Made by a program: the position numbers and the translations under genes. The notes beneath the pieces are model-generated. The model was not told the DNA's origin. It was given only the letters and a program-made list of their open reading frames with translations, and did not search any database. Shown here piece after piece: positions 7,742-13,385 of a stretch of DNA of 13,385 bases. The stretch comes from Stramenopiles sp. TOSAG23-2 (Eukaryota; Sar). How positions within the stretch are numbered: the stretch's first letter is position 1; every line of letters begins with the position of its first letter. Location of the stretch: positions 1 to 13,385 of the forward strand of contig LT649804.1 in NCBI GenBank assembly GCA_900128395.1, read 5' to 3'.

Positions 7742-9266
7742 TTTTTCCAACATGCAATGTTATTTTCAATGTTTTTCACCATTGGAGTTACAACCTCTGG
7801 ACAGAATTTTTGCATGGGCTTGTATAATGGCAATGCCACAAATTGTAGAAATCCCATTTGTGATTTTGGTAAATAATCTTTCACCCGATCCATAAATCCC
7901 AATACTGGCAAATCATTTTCTTTCTCTTTGTCACCTTGCATATAAAATTCTTCAACACAACGTTGAGACCATTTATAATGCGTATCAAAGTTACGGGCAG
8001 GATGAGACACATCCCCTATTTTTAATATCATTTGCATCACTAACGCCACGTGATCATTGTTATCCCATTTAATATTATTTTCTGGGTCATCTTGAATTAA
8101 ATTTTTAAATTGGCCAACTATTTCAAAGTTTTTTGCCATATCAGTTGCTAATACAGTTGATATACAAATTTTTCTAAATTTTTTCTGGTCATCAATTTGA
8201 AAGTTTTTTGTAATTTTGCATGAATCATCACTCATTGCGACAAATGCCATGGCAACATGATGATTCTCCAATGGACTTTGATCATTATATGCTAATGCTA
8301 ATTGATCCCCAGTATTTATTAAAAAAGAATTGTTCAATCCTGGATGATCATAATCATGAATAGCAGCAGATATGATTAGTGAAAAACGTTCTAACTTGTT
8401 CATATTAGTTGCGTTGCTAGCATGGAGTAAAAAATGTGTAGTGGCCTGCACAACATCTGCAGCGTGAATTTTATTATGATATGTATTGGAAGATCGATAC
8501 CCTTTCTCAACGCAACGGCAAAACTTTGCCAAAACACTTTCATCAATATTTAAAGAAGAAAACAAATCAAACTCTTCTAAAGCAAATACGACAAGATGTA
8601 ACAATGGGTTTTTAGTAGTTTTAGCAAGTAAATGGACATCATAATCCCATTCAAACGGCTTACAAGTTTGACCTTCTTCAATATTTTTTAAACCTAAATC
8701 TTTGTGTATTTTGGAATGCTGGCTCCCATCACTAGTGAAACTAGAGCCACTATTACCCCTATTCAACACACTACGTTTCTTAGCTTCTTTGTTCATACTA
8801 GGCGCTGCAATAGTTGCTATTAGCTCCCCAACATGTTCATCCATCGGATTTTCTTGTGGGAAAATATTATCCGTATTAAAATTCAATTTACCATCTACAT
8901 GTTTTGCTAATATATCTTTCATTTCTTTCACTGCTTCTTGACATTTGCTAATTTTACCCTCAATCACTACATTACTTTCGTTATCTTTCTCGTTATTCTG
9001 ACTATTGTCCACCTTTAAATTTTCGTTAATAAACTCTAATAGTTTATTAAATTTAATTAAAGGTGTATCATCTTGTAATATTTTACCTTGTGGTTTCGGT
9101 GAATCCGTGACACTTGTATTATTATTATTAATATCCGTATCTAGATTTTTCGCCTCCTCCAATTTCCTTGGCGTCGTGGTTTCGGTGAATCCGTGACACT
9201 TGTATTATTATTATTAATATCCGTATCTAGATTTTTCGCCTCCTCCAATTTCCTTGGCGTCGACAT
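7612..9266 (-). CDS. Class I cyclic-nucleotide phosphodiesterase, frame broken near the start by a duplication
   Basis: Hydrolyses cAMP and/or cGMP to the 5' monophosphate, ending second-messenger signals. The natural start is the ATG at 9266 (protein begins MSTPRKLEEAKN). As assembled, an extra 86-bp copy shifts the frame and ends translation after about 40 codons; removing it gives 522 uninterrupted residues. Positions in that form: a 180-residue low-complexity N-terminus without a recognisable GAF or membrane segment; YHNKIHAADV near 233; AAIHDYDHPG near 270 (the HD metal motif); ILKIGDVSHPAR near 386 with the metal-binding Asp; and SQMGFLQFVALPL near 438 with the invariant purine-binding Gln and Phe. 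The SHPA variant resembles the PDE1 branch, but nucleotide specificity cannot be read from this. No intron is seen. If the duplication is real the gene is a pseudogene or needs another start. Confidence 0.88.
9090..9261 (-). repeat. Perfect 86-bp tandem duplication breaking the phosphodiesterase frame
   Basis: Bases 9090-9175 and 9176-9261 are identical. 86 is not a multiple of three, so the frame from the ATG at 9266 runs out of register in the second copy and hits TAG. Deleting one copy restores continuity with the whole catalytic domain. No AG|GT is present in the unit, so exact removal of one copy by splicing is not expected. Confidence 0.97.
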
Positions 9267-9748
9267 GGTGTTTGGTTATGGTTAGTTAGTTAGTTTATAT
9301 ACATATATATCCGTCGTCCTGTTCTTCACAAAATATTGTTTTATATATACTTATTTTAGTAAATATTTCTTGTGTTTTTCTTAATTTTTGTATGAGAGTG
9401 TTGTTTTTTGGAAAGCCTATTTACATGCTATCCAGCTATATTACATTTCCGTTTGGTTGCATGTATGAATCAGGCTGGCCCAGCTGGCCAGCTGGCCAGG
9501 CTGGGCATTACATTAGAGTATTAAAATTTATACTTGAAATGGTAGGACAGATACCATGTTTAAAAAAATCTTAAAAAATGTAAAAATGTAAAACTGACTA
9601 TTGCAATATACTATTTATTTATCTCTGTACTAAAAACTACTCAAAATGCTCACACACTCTCACTCTCTGACATATCTCTTTGTGTCTTACTCGCCGTCGT
9701 CTCTCTGGCAACTCTTTCTTCTTCCATCTAAAATGAAAAAAACAAACA
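9267..9748. other. Intergenic region upstream of the phosphodiesterase gene
   Basis: No gene is seen. It should carry the phosphodiesterase promoter. It contains the GC-rich palindromic island at 9471-9506 and a pyrimidine-rich tract at about 9650-9728 (CT and TTC repeats) that lies downstream of the kelch-BTB gene. A 60-codon open frame across the palindrome is not supported as a gene. Confidence 0.6.
9471..9506. repeat. GC-rich palindromic island
   Basis: A 16-bp perfect palindrome CCAGCTGGCCAGCTGG (9480-9495) is surrounded by a second inverted pair, GCCCAGC (9478-9484) and GCTGGGC (9500-9506), and by CAGGCTGG as a direct repeat (9471-9478 and 9497-9504). The block is almost all G and C in AT-rich intergenic DNA, about 210 bp upstream of the phosphodiesterase ATG. 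It could fold as a hairpin or bind a dimeric regulator through its two CAGCTG E-box cores. Confidence 0.75.
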
Positions 9749-9966
9749 TTTTATTTCTTTCTAGATAATTTTGCAATTTCTTCTTTTTTGGATCCTTCAT
9801 ATAAATTAGTAGTAGTAGAAGGTGATACGTTCTTTTGTTTATTTTTATCAACATTAGTTTTATTTCTTTCTAGATAATTTTGCAATTTCTTCTTTTTTGG
9901 ATCCTTCATATAAATTAGTAGTAGTAGAAGGTGATACGTTCTTTTGTTTATTTTTATCAACATTAG
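9749..9966 (-). repeat. Perfect 109-bp tandem duplication covering the kelch-BTB stop codon
   Basis: Bases 9749-9857 and 9858-9966 are identical. The copy at 9858-9966 encodes the last 35 or so residues and the TAA of the kelch-BTB protein. The other copy lies directly downstream as a duplicate of the coding end. This is the same arrangement as at the phosphodiesterase stop codon. Confidence 0.97.
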
Positions 9967-11916
9967 TACCCATTTTACTTCCTTCTTGTAGACCATCATT
10001 TACAATATATCCCAATTGATTATTTTTTCGTAATTGTTGATAAAATAATAAATTACGTTTTTGATGAGAGCAAACTGCTTCTAGTTGTTTCGCATCACAC
10101 ATATTTGCCCGTTCCAATAAATATTCAAGCGTCTCCTCATTTACCACTTTTTGTAAATGAAATTCACATATTTGTTTTAAACGATCAAGAAAAAATTGAT
10201 CTGCTGCTTGCATAACATTACAAACACGTTCAATATTTGCTGGATCAACATTATCGTGATAATTATTATTTTCAGTATTATTGTAATAATCTGGTAAGGA
10301 ATTTTCAATCTCATCCGTTTTACCCGTATATAAGTAATCCATCATCACCATGAAGACATCAGCCGTCATTCCATCAATTTCTATTTGTTTTTCCTTACTT
10401 TCACGAAAACCAGAGGTAAACATGGCACGGAAACGATCACTTTGAGAGCATAATACAATCTTATGTGCATAAATAACTCTACCATCTACTAAAAAGCTTA
10501 TATCTGAAAATTCTTCATTGTCTAAATATTTATGTAAATTTTGTTGAAAAATAGTAACACTATCCAACGATGATACTTTCACATTTGGCTTTGGATCTGT
10601 ATCTAATATGTAGAAATCATTTTTGTATTCCACACCATGACTACCACCTAATAAAAATATTCGTCGATCAACTTTCGTTGCCGTATGTCCAGCACGATGT
10701 GCTGGACCTTTACCTTGCAATAATACATCATCTTGCTCTAAACTATCATAACTATTTGGATTTCCACCATCATCATTATAATCTTCTTTCAATGATGATG
10801 ATATGCCACTATTTGTAATACCATTTCCATCGGAACTAGCAGTAAAATATTTTTTATTAATTAAATATTCACTTTGTTGCATTTCTCGTGGTCCATGTCT
10901 ACTTTCAAATTCCGCACTTGATTTGCCAAGACCATCATCTTGATAATTGTTCGCATTATGTACAGCATTTGGATCTTCCTTTGCAACGCTTAACCATTTA
11001 CAATTCTCTAAATCAAAAATTTGAACATCATTAAAACAAGTTGCTTGTGCACCAGATCCACCAAATAAAAATGCAAAATTATCTACACTAATGAAAGACA
11101 TACCAGCTCTAGGTGCAGGCAAACGCCCATTGACATTTGGTTTGCTCCATACCAATGTATCCGTATCTAATACAAATATATCATTCAAACGTTTTTTCCC
11201 ATCCCAACCACCAAATATACAAAGTTTCGTACCAACAACAGCACTACTATGGTTCGCACGTTTCGATGGAACATTCCCACTAACTTGCGCATCCTCGGTT
11301 GATAACCATTTTCGTTCTGGTATGTTTAATATATGCAAATCATTTAAATAATCTTTCCCATCGCCACCACGAAAAACGAAAATGGATTTTTTATGATCAA
11401 GGTAATTAGATGTATGCATATTACACGGTCCTGGTGGTTCACCTTCGAAATCTGATGGAATCCAAGTTTTACTTAATATATCAAATACGTGTATATCCTT
11501 AGCTGCTAAAGGTCCACGTCCTAACCAACCACCTTGTATATACAATGAATCTTGTGCTAATGTTGTGGTATGGCCATTCCTACCTTCTGGAACATCACCA
11601 TGTACCTTTGGTTTACTCCATAATAAAGTATTACAATCTAATATATGTATATCATTGTGATTCTTACGTCCATCATAACCTCCAAATAGATATATTTCTT
11701 GACGACCATCGTCCCACGTATATAAATTTGCTGTATGATTTTTAATTTTAGTTGGATTTTTTCCGCTCGTCGTCGCCCCTTTTCTTGACGACCATCGTCC
11801 CACGTATATAAATTTGCTGTATGATTTTTAATTTTCGTTGGATTTTTTCCGCTCGTCGTCGCCCCTGGCACAAAATTTACACGTTGCTCTTGCCATTTCA
11901 TAAATTTCGGCGGCAT
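9860..11916 (-). CDS. Kelch-repeat BTB/POZ protein, frame broken near the start by a duplication
   Basis: Probably a substrate adaptor for a Cullin-3 ubiquitin ligase, as for many BTB-kelch proteins. The natural start is the ATG at 11916 (MPPKFMKWQEQR). The extra 86-bp copy shifts the frame as assembled; without it the protein has 656 uninterrupted residues. In that numbering six kelch blades are seen between about 45 and 410, with cores such as FGGYDGRKNHNDIHILD, FGGWDGKKRLNDIFVLD and LGGSHGVEYKNDFYILD, which suits one six-bladed propeller. Blades 5 and 6 are separated by an insert of about 100 residues rich in Asp, Asn and Ser. The BTB domain spans about 432-540 (FSDISFLVDGRVIYAHKIVL, then FRAMFTSGFRES and DYLYTGKTDEI), followed by a BACK-like helical stretch and a Lys-rich tail. 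Kelch before BTB is the LZTR1-like order, reversed from the KLHL family. No introns are seen. Confidence 0.88.
11695..11866 (-). repeat. 86-bp tandem duplication with one mismatch, breaking the kelch-BTB frame
   Basis: Bases 11695-11780 and 11781-11866 agree at 85 of 86 positions; the difference is A at 11750 against C at 11836. The period again shifts the frame. From the ATG at 11916 the protein leaves register at the copy junction after TWDDGRQE, while deletion of one copy joins it to IYLFGGYDG, the first kelch blade. It is the only imperfect pair of the eight. Confidence 0.97.
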
Positions 11917-12612
11917 GATGCAACCGTTGTAATTGTTCTTGGTTTCGATGGTATTATATGTTTGTACATTATACCGTATTTGTAGTTTGTTGTGTTTTGT
12001 TTTTCAATTTATTAGTGAAATTTAAATGAATTTTTGGGAGTAGTGTATGAGTTCATTATTGCTATTCATTCATTTTATATTATTACATTTTTTTCAAAAT
12101 CATCTGGGCTGGAATAGCACAGGGATTTAAGAGGATGTGTTGTTGGTCTTCCAGGGGGAATAGTATCGACATAGCATTAGCTAACTCGAATAGAGGGAAC
12201 GTAAGGAAAACCAGAAAACCTCTTGGAAAAAAACAGCAAAAAGACGACAACATCTTTTTATTGACGACTACATTTGAAAAAAGACAATTTGATATTCTTT
12301 CTTTCTTCTTCTTCTTATATCATATACACGAACGGTTCGTATTTTTGAAACAACAATTTTAATCTCAAATCTCAGTAAGATTAGGGGGCATACAGTAGTT
12401 CGTGTGTGGTGCAGTAATACAACCCGTGTGCACATGTCACCGTCAAGAAATTAAAAAAATTAGGAAGGACGTAGTTTAGGTAGAAAAAAATAAAAAACAT
12501 CTAGAGAGTTAAAACTGTTTTTATATTATAAAAAAAAAGAATTATTCTCGTATTTACGCAATATGTTCTCTCCCGTAACTTTTTCAAAAAAACAAAAAGA
12601 TCTTTTCACTTT
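11917..12612. other. Intergenic region between the IRE1-like stop and the kelch-BTB start
   Basis: I see no supportable gene, tRNA or other structured RNA. A 75-codon plus-strand frame (12135-12362) and scattered shorter ones have no recognisable content. The stretch at about 12100-12240 is less AT-rich than its surroundings but I cannot assign it. The region should hold the kelch-BTB promoter and the 3' untranslated region of the IRE1-like gene. Confidence 0.55.
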
Positions 12613-13385
12613 TCACCGCTTTTTTTTCTTACCAGTATTTCTATTGTTATTGTTATTATTATTACGCATAAGAGAAGGGAAATCTTTATTATTTCTACGT
12701 AAAGAAAATTTATTACTATTATTTGAATCTGCTTGCTGTGCATGTAAAATAAATTCATATTCGTTATGAAAAATTAAAAGCAACGTTCGAAAACGATCTT
12801 GTAAGAAATATTTTGATAATTTCATTTCCTTTGTCACTGCTGCATCACTATTATTATTATTATTATTATTATTATTTTTGCTACTACTAGCATAATTAAA
12901 ACATTCCAATGCTTCTTTACGTAATTGTTGTTCATTATCATCTAATTTTTCATTTTTGTCAAACCAATGTTCATTTATATTGCGTATTGCACGAATTAAA
13001 TCCTTTAGATTTTTACCATCGTAATAATTATCTTTTCTTGAATCTAAATATTTTCTTACAGCAGGATGCAAGCTTCCTTTCCAGCCATCCTTATTACCAA
13101 CAATTAGCGGTACATTTTTAAATGAATGTTGGCTGATACGTTTTCGAAAGATATTATCATTAGAGGACCAACTAGAATTCCAATCGCGAATGTTGTTTAT
13201 TTGCATTGTATGATTCCAAAAAAATGGATGTTCCAATACCTCTTTAATTGTTAAACGCTTTTCTGGTTCACGTAATGTCATTCTACCTACAAGATCTAGC
13301 GCAATTGGTTGGTCGTTTAAAATATCTAAATGTATTGGATCACCATTTTTAATATTATTTTGTTGTTCATAGCTACGTTGACCAA
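12613..13385 (-). CDS. IRE1: IRE1-like kinase/endoribonuclease, C-terminal part (gene runs off the window)
   Basis: The frame is open to the window edge, so only the last 256 residues are visible. They start in the kinase C-lobe (GQRSYEQQNNIKNGDP, then LVGRMTLREPEKR and VLEHPFFW), and continue directly into a KEN ribonuclease domain with WKGSLHPAVRKYL and LKDLIRAIRNINEHW. The KEN catalytic residues all align: Tyr 121, Arg 134, Asn 135 and His 139 of the visible part, with the same spacing as yeast Y1043, R1056, N1057 and H1061. IRE1 is an ER membrane sensor that cleaves mRNA, such as the HAC1/XBP1 type, during the unfolded-protein response. RNase L shares the fold, but the HPFFW-KEN layout fits IRE1. 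A run of nine Asn interrupts the KEN domain, and the tail is Asn/Lys-rich. The sensor and membrane parts lie beyond 13385. A GTAAGA in the last codons leaves open another 3' splice form. Confidence 0.9.
   Translation of the reverse strand, partial: GQRSYEQQNNIKNGDPIHLDILNDQPIALDLVGRMTLREPEKRLTIKEVLEHPFFWNHTMQINNIRDWNSSWSSNDNIFRKRISQHSFKNVPLIVGNKDGWKGSLHPAVRKYLDSRKDNYYDGKNLKDLIRAIRNINEHWFDKNEKLDDNEQQLRKEALECFNYASSSKNNNNNNNNNSDAAVTKEMKLSKYFLQDRFRTLLLIFHNEYEFILHAQQADSNNSNKFSLRRNNKDFPSLMRNNNNNNNRNTGKKKKR
12850..12876. repeat. TTA trinucleotide microsatellite encoding poly-Asn
   Basis: About nine uninterrupted TTA/ATT units on the plus strand, read as AAT (Asn) codons on the minus strand within the IRE1-like KEN domain. 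It is a likely site of length variation. Confidence 0.9.

Noticed and set aside
9090-9261. New intron created by tandem duplication (one copy spliced out)
   Set aside because: That mechanism needs AG|GT in the unit so that exactly one copy is removed; neither 86-bp unit contains it.
9392-9574. Small 60-codon gene across the GC-rich palindrome
   Set aside because: The frame is short and its Gly/Trp/Pro content comes only from the palindrome.
12135-12362. Plus-strand 75-codon frame and possible RNA gene in the kelch-BTB upstream region
   Set aside because: No domain, and no tRNA cloverleaf or other structured RNA could be drawn.

Overview
The window is nuclear DNA from a single-celled eukaryote. 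It is AT-rich, with short GT-AG introns, asparagine runs encoded by AAT/ATT repeats, the standard stop codons, and families that do not occur in prokaryotes: IRE1 with a KEN nuclease, a class I cyclic-nucleotide phosphodiesterase, a kelch-BTB protein and a tubulin-tyrosine-ligase-like enzyme. A rhizarian, for example a foraminiferan, would fit this style, but that is a guess and no marker in the window settles it.

Layout: 1-1129 has no supportable gene. 1130-4528 (+) encodes a large protein with an N-terminal signal peptide or anchor, a TTL domain and a C-terminal SAM-methyltransferase-like domain. It converges on four minus-strand genes. The first, 6926-4500, is spliced from three exons and fuses a MYG1 C-terminal domain (without the DHH nuclease half) to a TPR-like/helical region and a GDSH...GEID-type SGNH hydrolase domain. 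Its proposed last exon overlaps the end of the TTL gene antisense. Next come a class I phosphodiesterase (9266-7612), a kelch-BTB protein (11916-9860) and the 3' part of an IRE1-like kinase/RNase (window edge to 12613), in which all four KEN catalytic residues are visible. Intergenic gaps are about 600-700 bp.

The most striking structure runs across all the genes. There are eight head-to-tail duplications with periods of 86, 86, 98, 109, 114, 114, 126 and 145 bp. Seven are perfect over the whole unit and one has a single mismatch. Two are in frame (TTL gene, MYG1-SGNH gene). Two of 86 bp break the frame just after the start codons of the phosphodiesterase and kelch-BTB genes. Two cover the stop codons of those same genes, one copies a splice donor, and one is intergenic. 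Removing one copy of each 86-bp unit gives an uninterrupted protein from the natural ATG. The simplest reading is unmerged overlapping contig ends in the assembly; recent genuine tandem duplication is the alternative. Gene models below are given with and without the extra copies.

The genes do not form an obvious pathway. cAMP/cGMP turnover (phosphodiesterase) and the unfolded-protein response (IRE1) are recognisable. The TTL-methyltransferase and MYG1-SGNH fusions are the parts most likely to be undescribed.
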